From: Calycina herbarum
Lineage: Eukaryota; Ascomycota; Leotiomycetes; Helotiales; Pezizellaceae
Direction of reading: 5' to 3'
Assembly: GCA_001414485.1 (NCBI GenBank)
Contig: LLEY01000007.1
Coordinates: 558,001 to 622,000, forward strand
Length of the DNA: 64,000 bases
The position numbers were made by a program, and so were the translations under genes. Shown piece by piece: positions 33,505 to 45,110 of the stretch. The notes under the pieces were generated by a model. It saw nothing but the letters and a program-made list of their open reading frames with translations, was not told the origin of the DNA and made no database searches. Position 1 is the stretch's first letter. Every line of letters starts with the position of its first letter.

Positions 33505-35182
33505 ATGTCAGATATCGAGAAACATCAGATAAATTCGTCGGGAGATCTTGAAAAGACCGGAGACTTATCGCCTCAAGCTACAGTCGAGAATGGAGATTTG
33601 AAAATCCTCCACGCCGACCCAAATGATGGAGATGAGGCACTCAAAGCCTTCGCTGGCCACGATGAGGCAATCGTCATGACCCCAGAGCAGGAAAAGGCAC
33701 TTCTGAGAAAAATCGATTTGAATTTAATGCCTGTACGAGTCAAATTTGCTTTCAGTTTTTGCATACAGCAGCTGACCTAATTCTTTTAGATGCTCTGCGT
33801 TGTTTACGGATTGAACTATCTAGACAAGACGACCCTTTCATATGCTAGTGTTATGGGCCTCAAGACCTCAATTCATCTAAAAGGCGATAATTACCAATGG
33901 CTCGGATCCATGTTCTACATTGGTTATCTCGTCTGGGAATATCCAACAAATCGTCTTCTCCAACGACTTCCTCTCGCCAAATGGTCCGCTTTCAACGTCA
34001 TCATGTGGGGACTAACACTCTGCTGTATGGCTGCTGTCTCGAATTTTGCTGGTGCAGTTGCTGTCCGTTTCTTCCTTGGTGTTTTCGAGTCTGCAGTAAC
34101 TCCCGGCTTTGCTTTTTTCACTTCACAATGGTATACCCGTGAAGAACAGGGATCGAGAACCGGAATCTGGTTTTCTTTCAACGGATTTGCTCAAATCTTT
34201 GGAGGTGCTGTCGCCTATGGGATTTCAGTCGGGGTCAAGAAATCCGGAGCAGCCATCGAAAGTTGGAAAATTGTGTTCTTGTCAATTGGATTGTTGACTG
34301 CCGCCGTCGGTTGTGTCTTCCTCAAGTTTATGCCAGATAATCAGCTGAACGCGTGGTTTTTGACACCCGAAGAGCGACTTATGGCTGTCGAGAGAATTCG
34401 AAGAAATCAACAAGGTGTAGGAAACAAGCATTTCAAGATGTATCAGCTGAAAGAGGCTTTACTTGATCCAATGACATGGGCATTTGTATTTTTTTCATTT
34501 GTATCCAGCATCCCCAATGGTAAGTTACTCTCTCGAATTCCACCCCGGAACATCACTAACAAAGATCTCAGGTGGCATATCCAATTTCTTCTCTCAACTC
34601 ATTGTCTCTTTTGGATACACACCTGACGAGTCATTGTTGTACGGAACTCCCGGTGGAGCCATCGAAGTTGTTGCCCTTATCGGATGGGGATACCTAGGCG
34701 ATAAATACGGTCGGAGACTATTCCTAGGCACATCCGGAATGTTAATTGCAATTCTCGGCATGCTTCTCATCGTCTGCCTCCCATTCTCGATACCCACCGG
34801 TCGTCTAGCAGGTTACTATCTTACCCAAGCTTCACCAACCGGGTTCGTCGCTCTTCTCTCTCTCATATCCACCAACGTTGCCGGATACACCAAGAAAACC
34901 ACTGTCGGAGCACTCTACCTCATCGCCTACTGTCTCGGAAACATCATCGGTCCCCAAACCTTCAGACCAAAAGATGCGCCACGTTATGTCCCCGCGGAGA
35001 TTACCATCATTGTTTGTCTCTCAGTTTGCGTCCTTGATTTGATATTCATTCATTTCTATTATGCAAGGTTGAACAAGATCAATGCTGCGAAGAGAGTGTT
35101 GCCAGGATATACGAAGTTGGATAAGCAAGAGTTTTTAGATTTGACGGATAGGGAGAATCCCGAGTTTGTTTATACTTTGTAA
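33505..35182 (+). CDS. MFS transporter, Dal5/anion:cation symporter family
   Basis: Three exons (33505-33732, 33790-34519, 34572-35182) give 522 residues. The N-terminal about 75 residues are cytosolic. Family signatures include LCVVYGLNYLDKTTLSYAS in helix 1, GDNYQWLGSMFYIGYLVWEY in helix 2, and FFLGVFESAVTPGFAFF with SQWYTREEQGSRTG in the next section. The cytosolic loop FLTPEERLMAVERIRRNQQG is typical of Dal5-like proteins. The second half has TPGGAIEVVALIGWGYLGDKYGRR and the helix 11 block GNIIGPQTF. Dal5-type carriers import organic anions such as allantoate, nicotinate, pantothenate or dipeptides; the substrate is not predictable. Twelve helices are expected. Confidence 0.92.
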
Positions 35183-35858
35183 TAATCTTCTTTTTGAAAG
35201 TGGAGAGATATAAATTAATTTGAAAGTTCAATAGCAAAAGTTCCAATTTTGGCTATTCGTGGGTAACCAACAAATAGCTGGAGCATTCAAATCCCGCCTA
35301 TTCACGTGACCCAACCCACTTTTTATATTTTTAAAAAAAGATGAAAGATTTTTGATCAAGATGAGGACTTGTAAGAGCCATTTAATTCTAGAATAATCGA
35401 GCACAGCGTCAAACACAAAACACTAGCAAATCTTCAAGACTGGTTTGAAATTTACCGGCTTCAAATGCCGTCTTCCCGTGTAACCATCATCCCACTTTCC
35501 AAAATGGGGAACAGCCACTAGGATCAGCCTAAAATCCAAGAGGTTGGGGACCCACAAACGTGCGACTTTGTTATCTTATCAATCTGATCTACACTGTGGA
35601 TAAATATCTATTTGTTGTATTCTTCTCAAGAAGGTCATTCGAAATGTCTCCTTTTGGGAAGCTTGAGACTGACCTGGGAATGTTAGGTATGGAGATGTTG
35701 GGTCAAACTCAGCATATGATGAAGGCAATAAATAACTGCTAGTGGTAAATATATATTTCACAGTCTAATTATAATGCACATATCTTTGCATCAACATCAT
35801 AACAAACCACCTCCACAAACGCAAGTACAAATTCTAAATCCTCGAAAGCCACGAAGAA
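35183..35858. other. intergenic between convergent genes
   Basis: Contains a palindrome-like GGCTATTCGTGGGTAACC near 35252 that resembles the 17-kb repeats. Otherwise nothing. Confidence 0.45.
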
Positions 35859-38402
35859 CTAGATAGTACACCAGTCCGAGTGCTCATAACTACTCAAACA
35901 CCACCTCGAAGTCCCATCAGGGGGAACAAAAGTAGCCCCAAAATCAATAGTCCCAACTTTATGACAATTCAACCCCCCATTTGCCGTAGTAGCCTGGGCA
36001 TTGACCAAGAATTTGTTCGCATCTCCAACAGTCATGCATGCACTTCCAGAAAACCCATGTTCTTTATCCTTGGAAGCAATAACGAAAGCGCAATTGTGAA
36101 TCTTGGAAGTGTCAAGGGAGACACGGCACCAATTCGAGGATCCGGAGTGACCACCGTCTGCACAGTTGTTGGAGCAAATTTGCTTGTTCATGTCAGTTCC
36201 GAGATTGGCGACGGCTTGTTGACAGCTGGTTATTGAGGCAGCCATGTCTGCTGTTGGTCCATCCGTGCCCAGACATTGGATTTTGTTGACGTCGATTGGG
36301 AGGGCGGGGAGTTGAGGGGTTGGATTGTTGCCTTTTCCTCCGTGGCGGGCGAGTTCACGTTCTGCTTGTTTGCCGGCGGTACATTGTTGGTCGTAGGTAT
36401 CTAGATGCATGATTAGTATGAGATAATATCTCCGGGTTCAATATGCTTACCATAACCAAGCATGTTCGAAGCATTTCGGAATGATTGGACTTGACTTCCA
36501 TCCCCTCCACAGTTACATGGCATGAATCTCCCACCCATTTGACTATTGTAGGATAGCTTTCCAGTGTTGCAAACTGGAATTGTGAATGTACCTTCCCATG
36601 CAGTACCATGCTCCCAAGGTCTTCCAAAGGTTAGTGGAATCAAGGGAAATTAGAGAGTATTATGTTCTTACTTGGCCCAACCACTGGTAAGTGCATCTTG
36701 TGCACGATCAATTGCCTTTTTCCCGTCGTAATTGAATCCACCAGCTTGGAAAGAGGCAATAGAAGATTCGAATACATCCTAATGATCATTAGAAGTGACC
36801 TATGGCAAACGAGTTGAGTTACTTACGGCTAATGCAAGATTGTATGACTGATCAATCCAAACGGCATTCAACTTGTCCCAGCCAGTTGGGTAATCCATCT
36901 TACCAGTATCAAAGTTATCGATACCGATGGTTTGACCAGCGCCAACCGCCTTTTGATGCCACCTATAGAGTGTAAGCAATTGTATCAGAAATTTGGTACT
37001 TCAATAACTTACCAATACATATAGTAAACTCCTGGGTCGTTGGGGCGGCAATATTTCATGTTTTGTGGACCCTGTCGATCATCCGCGCAGCTTCCGTCCA
37101 CGTCTGTAGTATATGTGATGAAAATTTTCTCCTTTTTCCAAATGGAATTGATCGCTCTGGCGTTGAATTGTTTCGCGAGGTATTTTCGTAAAGTGACATC
37201 CGGGGACTCGTTGACGCCGGGAACAAAGGTAGTCGAAGCTCGGCCAGGGAGAAGGGCTCCTCCAGCGGCATAGTCCCTGAAGAAGTGTTAGCAATATCAC
37301 AATGACGAGAGTAGAAATTATCTTACTTGAAAAATTTTCCTTGCCATGCCTTTCCAGGTGCGAGGTTGTATTGCATGTTTTGCATGTTGGTACGCGCACT
37401 TTCGAAGATATTTGTCATGAATTGATTGAGATTCGCGAGATTGTTGAAGTTCTGGTCTGCGGGATAGTTTACTGTAGTGATGTATCCGTTTCCAATTGCA
37501 CCAAGCATTGTTCCAATAGCTCCCGTTGCCTCTTTCGAAATCGTCGAGCCTGCAATTATGGGAACATACTTTAACCATCCGGCAGTTATTCCAAACACGG
37601 GTCCAAGGAAATTGAAAAATTCCTGTCGTGACCAAGTTAGAAAAACAACTCCGATTAGAGACCGGGAACATAAATACATGCCTTCAAAAACAGGGTACTG
37701 GCGGTGTCGGGCTTCACGAAGAAATTTGCTGTGAGATATGCGGACATCCCGAGAAAGTTGATTTGAGTTTCATCTAAAACACGCTGGTTTTGTCAGTATT
37801 GTGGAAGCGAATAAAGGAAAGTATGGACGTACGACATAGTCTTTGTAGTAATCTTGGAATGTTTGGAGTGAGGACATGATAAAATATATCGGGCGGGCGG
37901 CTTCGTGGGAATCGCACTCCGGGCCCCAGTGCTCAAAGCACTTGATTTCTAGAGACTCTTGTTAGTGGTATACAAAATCAAATGATATTTCGGAAAATTA
38001 CCATCGCACGAGACATCACCGTAGCACAGATTATCAACTCTTGAACATTCAAGGGTTTCTTTCTAGAAATTCATCAGTGTGCACTGCCACAAGGCTCTTG
38101 AGAGGACTTACTCCATTCAGGTACATTCTACCAAAAAGGTTGGCAAAGTCATTGGGCCATCCGTGGGGAATAACCATAGAGGTAGAATCACTATTTCCGC
38201 CTAGTCGCTGCTTCCACCAAGCATCAAACCATTGATCTGTCTTCGCATCGGCCCAGTTCGTGATATTGGTTGAATCCCATGATGGAACACCACAAGCACG
38301 CTTATCAAGGGCGGCCTTGAGTTCTGAAAATTCTGGTGTGGGTGATGCTAGAGAAATTGAAACAAACCCCAACGCCTGAAATATTGCCTGAGAAGTCTTC
38401 AT
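35859..38402 (-). CDS. large secreted protein of unknown function, ten exons
   Basis: Exons 38402-38112, 38062-38002, 37948-37833, 37783-37682, 37622-37327, 37276-37013, 36962-36827, 36778-36672, 36620-36451 and 36400-35859 join without frame error to 694 residues. A signal peptide (MKTSQAIFQALGFVSISLA) is followed by PEFSELKAALDKRACG, suggesting processing after KR. The protein is Cys-rich, with blocks such as VDNLCYGDVSCDEIKCFEHW, EFFNFLGPVFGITAGWLKY, PWEHGTAWEGTFTIPVCNTG and, at the end, SRWCLSSYEHSDWCTI. One intron (37681-37623) starts with GC instead of GT. I recognise no catalytic motif. The pieces look conserved in style with ascomycete extracellular proteins of unknown role. Confidence 0.78.
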
Positions 38403-40722
38403 CGTGCTAAAGAAAATGACGTAGTAGGAAAAGAAGGAGTGTGATAGTGGTTATTGCCCCACTGAAAGAAAGAAAAAATGAGATGGACAGACAAATTACA
38501 TAGAATTAATTGCAGGTCTTATGTATAAACATCTATTTCGTCATGATAGCCGTGCTGATGGGGTTGTGATTGCGAATCCCTGGTATCAACTCCCATCCTT
38601 CGTGACCGCAGCAACCCGAAATGGTTCAACAGGCCATGATCTTTAGAATAGAACATCCCAATTTACAAGTGACCTAGTCGAGTAGGTGCAAGTCATCGAA
38701 ACATCGACTTCATTGGGAAGGAACTCGAAAGGGGTAACAAGGCCATGAATGCAAAATAGCTGGAAAAGGTTACCCTATCCCCGCGTCAAACTCTAAACAT
38801 TGCTTTACAGTATAAAAAAACAAGATTAATTCTAAGAGAAGAATTTAAAAGGAACTTGAGATCTGCAGGAGTAGTGCGTCCAACTCAGTTTACGTCCGGA
38901 TGCAAGATGTGATAAACCCGCCCTATGGCAGACGAGTGGGGTTTCATCAAGACGGCCGACGATGACTGCAGATAGCCGCAAGATCCTTCGATCCTCGAGC
39001 TGAAATCTCCATTCGCGCATTTCCATTCGAGGTCCTTCCTTTCATTGGACGAATTCAAAAGAAGAGACGAATAAAAGGATTGAGGCTCTCTCGTACAAGA
39101 AAAGGTTAATCTTAAAATGTAAGGTTGCACCTTTTTCTCCGACACCAAAATTGGGATCCCCACGCTATCTCAAAGAAAGAAAACGGGAATGCGAGCCGCG
39201 ATTAATCTCTTTTACAGAGTAGAAGCCGAAGGCTCCTTCCAACGGAGCCCCCGAAACATAACTGCTCAGCCTGAACGCAGGGAAGGATGCCCTCCCCTCC
39301 TCCAAAGTAGATAAAGACCGCTCACCCACCTTCCAGCGCGCAAATTTGTGACGTAGAATAAAATGCCCCTGGGTAGGCTTAATAAAGATGCATTTAGGAA
39401 AGGATAGAAAAGATTGAGCCGTAATGTCTCGAGCTTGTGGATGTAGCTCGGTTGGTGAATGAAGGGAAGAAAAGAGTGATGGAGAAAGAGTGGACTCCAC
39501 GTGACAGCCCTAAAGTTCTCCTCAACCACACTCCAGGCATGCTATGACAACAAAAGCGACAGTAAGTATCGTACCTGCCTACTTCTCTCGTTGTCCCAAC
39601 TTTCTAGGGAAATTCAAAGTAGTTAGCCTAGCTGACTTAGGACAAACGAGCTTAATTATTCCAACTTCCTAGGATCCTAGGTTAGTACTTTGGATTGAGC
39701 TAGAACAACGAGAACGTCGCACGAGGTACTGCCGCTTTTACTCCCTCCGCCGTGGCTGAAGCAATTTGTTCCTTTGCGATTAAATTGCATAGCTTAGTTT
39801 TCTTATACAACATTATAGAGTCCCAAGTAAATCTAATCACAAAGTATCATCTCACTTGAAGTTACTATGTTCTGGCAAATAGCTCATCTAGAGTATTTCA
39901 TGAGTCATGACTAACATTGCTCTTGAGATAGTTAATTATTGTTATACTACGAACCTATTCTGAACGCAAGTTACTTGGCATTTTTACTTTTTATATTCTT
40001 TACAAAACTAGCCATTTAAGCGAATGCAGTCATAATAATAACCCAAGTAACATTCAACCCAGTAAGACTCCAAAAGACATCCTTCATCTTTGACAGTCAC
40101 AGGTAGAACATTTGTTCAGTGAGTAAATATCTCTCCAAAATATCAAGTACTATTATACTACACAGCCGCTTCCCTGATTTAAAAAATTCCCGTTTACTCT
40201 GCACTAATCAGAGTTACTTAGAGTAATGTCGATTAAGGAGCAACTTATTGCGAAGCATGCTTATTGTGCAAAGAGGCAGTTGATAGACAAATGAATGCTC
40301 TAAAAAGTAGAAAGGAGCTCGATTGGTTTTAACTGATTAGTATTTATGATTTGGAGCAATATATTAGCCATGGTTATTAAAATAGGCTTGAAAGCGAGAT
40401 GTAAGCTCATAAATTTGCGGTGCAGGACGTTCCGAAGATAGAGTTGTTTACAATGCAGGGCAAAAGTGTGAGTAAACAATAGTAACCCATCTATTACTCT
40501 GAGTAATTTTTCTAAGTAATAGGCTATGCACGAGAGTAACACAAGACTGGATTTCCATAAGCATTCGACGTTAACTATCTATTATGTAATTGGTTCTGGA
40601 GAAGTGTGTATTTTAAAATTAAGCTATTCAACTTAATTAAGTTGCTGTCAAACAGTTCTAATAAATTTTTTTGGACCTTGTGAAGTTTAGCTAGCTTGTT
40701 ACTCTCCGGTACTCAGAATAAC

Positions 40723-40903
40723 TCAGAGTAGTTTCATCACGATCACGACGACCATCCCGAGCACCACCACAACACCAATCGCGCTCGCGAGCGCCACGAC
40801 GGCGTTAAAGCGGTCGCTGTCATCTTACCCTACATCTCGGTTCTTGGGGTTTCCACTTACTTTCAATTTTGGATGTCGTACTAGTATCGGTACGGTTGAG
40901 CAT
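40723..40903 (-). CDS. possible 47-residue membrane micropeptide
   Basis: A GC-rich island in AT-rich sequence reads on the minus strand FNAVVALASAIGVVVV and continues as a hydrophobic helix to MKLL and a stop. If a 37-bp intron (GTAAGT to TAAG) is removed, it joins an upstream ATG at 40903 starting MLNRTDTSTTSKIEN. The intron would be unusually short, so the model is weak. Alternatively it is the last piece of a decayed membrane-protein gene. Confidence 0.22.
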
Positions 40904-41424
40904 TGCAAAGATATTTCGGGTGAGGGAGATAGATTTGCTGAAGGACGGAAACCTTTATTCAACGAAGGTGTATGATTGAAAGTTGGTTTTAGTAGCACGT
41001 TCATAGCTAATCAAAACCACAAATTTTACCCAGATCTTCTATGAAAGAGCAACAAGTGAAAGAAGTGGTGCTGAAAAGACTCTTATAGAACAGCTCGAGT
41101 TGTGACAACCTGGAAGTACATGAAAAGGAGACTCGCTAACCTCGCTTAAACTAGCAACTGAATACACCTTGCCTTGGACGTACTTGTTCCGATTCTTCAA
41201 ACGAGGCTTTGTACTACTCCTTGAAATAGTTTCTGTAACCTTCCCAAGTTCAAGTCTAGAAACTACTCTTGATCCCAGAAATCAGGCAGTGGAAATCACC
41301 ATCTTAAAATCTAAGAAAAATACCAAATTCCCAATCTTGATAGTTTAATACCAAGAAACGATGAGTTACGATAGCGGATCCACAGCTTAAAGTATTAAGT
41401 TAATCAACTCTGAGTTCTAGTGTG

Positions 41425-41908
41425 CAGCGTATTAAATGAGTAGAGTAGAGTAGCGGTCACTATAGAGTAGAGTAGAGTAGTGACCGCTACGCTACTCTAC
41501 TCAAGGGATTTTAAGTACTACTCTACTCTACTCAACACTACTCGAGTACTACTCAAGTAGTACTCGAGTAGTACGGGCCGATTCGGACCGACGCTCGGGT
41601 TACTCGGGCCTAAAATCGGCGTATAGTTATAGAGTCGGAAATTATAGAAACTTTCTAATATTATATTTATTTAAAAGAGAAAGAGAGAGGAGAAATAAGA
41701 GTTGTTAAGTTCGTACCTAGTTTTTAAGTGTATCTTATTTTTTACTACTAAAAGTAGAACTTTTTAACTTATATTTATATATTACTACTATATATAGACT
41801 ACTCGAGTAGCTACTCTACTCATCAAACTCGCTACTCATACTCTACTCTACTCTACTCACGATTACTGGAGTAGTACTCGAGTAGTTGAGTAGTTTGTCA
41901 ATACGCTG
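41425..41908. mobile_element. 484-bp hAT-type MITE filled with GAGTA repeats
   Basis: A perfect 8-bp target duplication CTAGTGTG flanks the element (41417-41424 and 41909-41916). The ends are the inverted repeat CAGCGTATT / AATACGCTG. Eight-bp duplications and CAG-type ends are the hallmarks of the hAT superfamily. The interior has no transposase. It consists of (GAGTA) and (TACTC) runs, ACTACTCGAGTAG palindromes and an inverted pair TAGCGGTCACTA / TAGTGACCGCTA at about 41450-41490. The flanking repeats could extend into long hairpins. Confidence 0.9.
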
Positions 41909-42440
41909 CTAGTGTGTCCCTTCTAGAGTTACACCGATCTGCCCCACAACATGTGTATTCACTGTCGATAATTTCACGGACACTCCTTTACACAGCCCCC
42001 CTCACTTGCATGTTACATAGCAGATTCGCTGATCCGTGAAAGAACCGAACGAAAGAGCAAGGGGATACCTTGCAATATTGTTGTCACCCATCATGACAAA
42101 CTCATCTTTCCACTGGCAAAATCAACTTTTACAATAATTCATCTTCCATCTTTCCAACTTCTAAACAAACTCAACACCACATTCCAAAAACCCTGAACTT
42201 CCCCACACCGTTCCTCCTCCTCGCTAAGATTCTCTCCACAAGTTTCATAGTAACCCAAAATAACTCTTTGAAGGATACAATACTACTGTGAAGAATAACG
42301 AGGAGCTCGAAACTCGTAACCCTCACCGTAAGCGAAACCAAACACTTCTCTCAAAAAACATTCAGCTGAGAATACAGAGACGCCACATGGCAAATTACAC
42401 AAGACGCGCGTTCCATAACCCTCAGCACACTTTCAATATC

Positions 42441-42448
42441 TATAAAAG
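42441..42448 (+). promoter_or_regulatory. TATA-box-like element
   Basis: TATAAAAG lies 138 bp before the ATG of the secreted-protein gene at 42579, a plausible core-promoter distance with a long leader. Confidence 0.35.
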
Positions 42449-42578
42449 GAGCCCTCATATTCCTATCTTTCCATATCTTCTTTACATGAACAACAACATC
42501 TCCCAACCCCCAATTTCCAACCAAAACACTACTCTCCCTTCGTTCAATAGCAACACCATACTAAATTCCCAACAAACC

Positions 42579-43076
42579 ATGCATCCTGCCAAACCCCTTC
42601 TCGTCTGTCTCTCTACATCCTTTGTAGGAGCCACGCCTGCACCCGAATATTATCCTCCAGCCCTTTGCCTGAAGGAAGGAGGGACTCCATATTGCTGCTC
42701 TGGAAATACCCCTCAAACCTGTGAGGACCACGTTACTCTTCTTTTTCACCTCATTTGAACTCTCTCAATCCACTTTGATAGGTAGGTAATTTACTCACAA
42801 TAAGATCAGGCATTCAACGAAGCCCAAATCCCTTCCAAATACCCTGCCTCTTTCAACTCATCTGCTGCCATAAGGGGGACACTGTAAGTTCACATTCTGC
42901 ATCCTTCAAAATGAAGCGTATAGATATGATGATTTTCCTAATTTCTTTCCGTGTCAAATAGGATACGCGTTGTCCCAAGACCAATTAGATGTTTACCTAG
43001 TAATGGGTTTTTGGGGATTTGGGAGGTTGAAGGGAAGAAATATCAGAGAGTTATGCTTCTATGCCATAGAAGTTAA
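42579..43076 (+). CDS. small secreted Cys-rich protein
   Basis: Proposed exons 42579-42731, 42810-42883 and 42962-43076 give 113 residues. The signal peptide is MHPAKPLLVCLSTSFVGATP. The mature part has LCLKEGGTPYCCSGNTPQTC, with a double-Cys motif like the gene at 43649. The first donor (GTTACT) is weak; the second (GTAAGT) is strong, and CTAAT before the acceptor is a good branch site. If the second intron is retained the protein would stop at 42887 after IRGTL, about 76 residues. The third-exon sequence (RPIRCLPSNGFLGIWEVEG) is open for 38 codons, which favours the longer model. Function is unknown. Confidence 0.5.
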
Positions 43077-43648
43077 TAGTTAGTTTAGAAGAAAATTCGA
43101 TTCTACAATATGCTCTTCTACCACCGTACTTCACAGCTTCTAATTGTTTTTTTTTTTTGATAAGACTTGATTTCCCCACCCCTTTCCTCATACTTCTATA
43201 TCTAGGTAATTCCCCGCTCACCCCCTGTAACCCCCTCCTGGCATCGAACAAAGAAAGCGGAGGAGAAAGGAAACATATCGTGATTTAAAGAGGATCAATA
43301 ACGAGAGAGAATTACCACCCATTTTTCAACAAGTAGGTAGACTTAGACACCAATAAGATGCTGACACCTACGATACCAAGAAGAGGCAACAACCATCAAA
43401 TTTCCAAATCCTCTTCCATCCAGATCTCTCGTATCTGATATACAACAAAGTGATCACCAAACGTAATATCTTTACACAGCATAATCGTCACATCTGACAA
43501 ACCCCATCTCCAAAACCGTCACACAGCCCTCCCCAACTAGCTAAAGGGCAAAACACCACTCCCAACGCTTAACTCGAAAACCCCAACAACCAAGGTCCAC
43601 ATCACCTCCCCTTTCCACTACAAACTCCAAATAAACGAACCCCTCAAC
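43077..43648. other. intergenic between two small secreted-protein genes
   Basis: No gene is supported; pyrimidine-rich leader sequence precedes 43649. Confidence 0.5.
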
Positions 43649-44206
43649 ATGCAACTCACAACGCCCCTCCTCCTAATTTCCACTCTCATCTTCTCTACAC
43701 AGGCATACAATTGTAAAAGCGATGCCTACTGCTGCGAAGGAAAAGTCTGTATGATTCCCCCACCCCTCCTAGTTAATCCAGCACTCTCTCCACTCCCACA
43801 CACTTACACATACTGTACCTCCTACCCCTCTCCGGTCCTACACTGCCTATCCCTAACCCGTCGACACCCATCGCTAACCCCCCAAAGGTTCCCCCCTAGC
43901 ACAAAACACACGTTGTCCTTATCGCTCAACAGCATTCTGCTGTATCGGACCTTCGCAAGACGTAAGTTATCACCTTCAACGTTCACATCCCCATTCCCTC
44001 TTCCGATCTTCTTCTTCTTTACACATCGCTTTACAAACCTCCCCATCTCTCCCTAGAACTCTATGACTTGTGAACAATACTGCATCACCACCGGACAATA
44101 CGCGAGTTGCTTTGAGTGGGAGGGGAAGACCTTGCATCAGAAATCGTTCAGGAAAAGGGAGGATGTTGTTTTACGGCTGAGAACGAATATCAAAAGCGAG
44201 TTGTAA
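43649..44206 (+). CDS. small secreted Cys-rich protein
   Basis: Three exons (43649-43748, 43900-43961, 44057-44206) give 103 residues. The signal peptide is MQLTTPLLLISTLIFSTQA. Nine cysteines follow in YNCKSDAYCCEGKV, NTRCPYRSTAFCCIGPSQD and MTCEQYCITTGQYASCFEW; two are double-Cys pairs, and each exon join lands between conserved-looking Cys blocks. It ends in a basic, Leu/Arg-rich tail. The Cys-dense, short, secreted design is typical of fungal effectors or surface proteins. The spacing is not that of a class I or II hydrophobin. Function is unknown. Confidence 0.72.
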
Positions 44207-45110
44207 TCGTTAGAAGGCTTTTTCTTTTTCTTTTCAACCAGTGTCTCATTTTTTCAAGTTGGAGACTTCCTTGAAAGTACTGCGATATATAATAGAACTC
44301 AACCCCCGTTTATCGCGAATTCTGTAAAGTATTACCAAACCTAATCACAACATTAAACAATCGTACAAAACCTACCTAATATAAAATATCACATCTCTCT
44401 TTTCCTTATTCCTCTTAATCTACAAAACCTCAAAAATAAAAATCCCAACTTCTAAATAAAATTTCTGATTCCTAGTATCAGATTTACCTGATTCCAAGTA
44501 TCAGTTTTACTTGAAATTTCATGCGATGTGCAACAAATCCATTTTCGTCCAGTATCACGTGTTCTCACCCTCCCGCCATCACGAGACTCGTCATTTTTTG
44601 CGTAGTTCAACGACGCAAAATATCGCGATGTGCAACAAAAAACTGGAGTTGGATAGGGTCACATGTTCCATAGTTTAGGTGCGTATTAAGACTATTGACA
44701 ATTGAAAATATTGCGATAGGCGTACTGACTCTGTTTCTCCACGGCGACAGGGTGTTTTGGTTTATAGACGCAATTGCAGAATGCTCAAGTGTCGATTCTA
44801 GTGAGGAAATGGTGGGAAGTACGGGAGTTATATCGGTGAAGGTGGAAGCAAATGAAGATGGAGGGGTAGGAAAAATACAGAGGGGGACCAGCAAGATATG
44901 AGGATCATTTCGGGGCATAATGTAAACATGAGATTTGGAAGAGAAGGCACCGTGGTGGAAGACAGCTATGAACCGGAAGAAATTAACAAAAACGGCTAGC
45001 TTTATAAAATAGTCTATTTCGTAGACGAGGAATATGTGGCATATAAAGACTTATCAAATATGTGCAGGACAGAGAAATCGCGCTGATCTGTATCGTACAC
45101 AAACCAGCCC
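44207..45110. other. intergenic, two copies of a repeat word
   Basis: GCGATGTGCAACAAA occurs at 44524-44538 and again at 44625-44639, the complement of the TTGTTGCACATCGC word seen at 7.6-8.1 and 29.4-29.8 kb. A 103-codon minus-strand frame at 44607-44918 is not supported. Confidence 0.55.

Larger units (their letters stand above)
38403..42578. other. 4.2-kb AT-rich gene-poor region
   Basis: No standard gene is supported. It includes a hAT-type MITE at 41425-41908 and a GC-rich patch at 40735-40830 that may be a tiny membrane peptide (separate entry). Minus-strand frames at 38832-39529 have no signatures. Confidence 0.55.

Noticed and set aside
44607..44918. 103-codon minus-strand frame starting MPRNDPHILLVPL
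   Set aside because: No signal peptide, no family and it overlaps a dispersed repeat word at its end.
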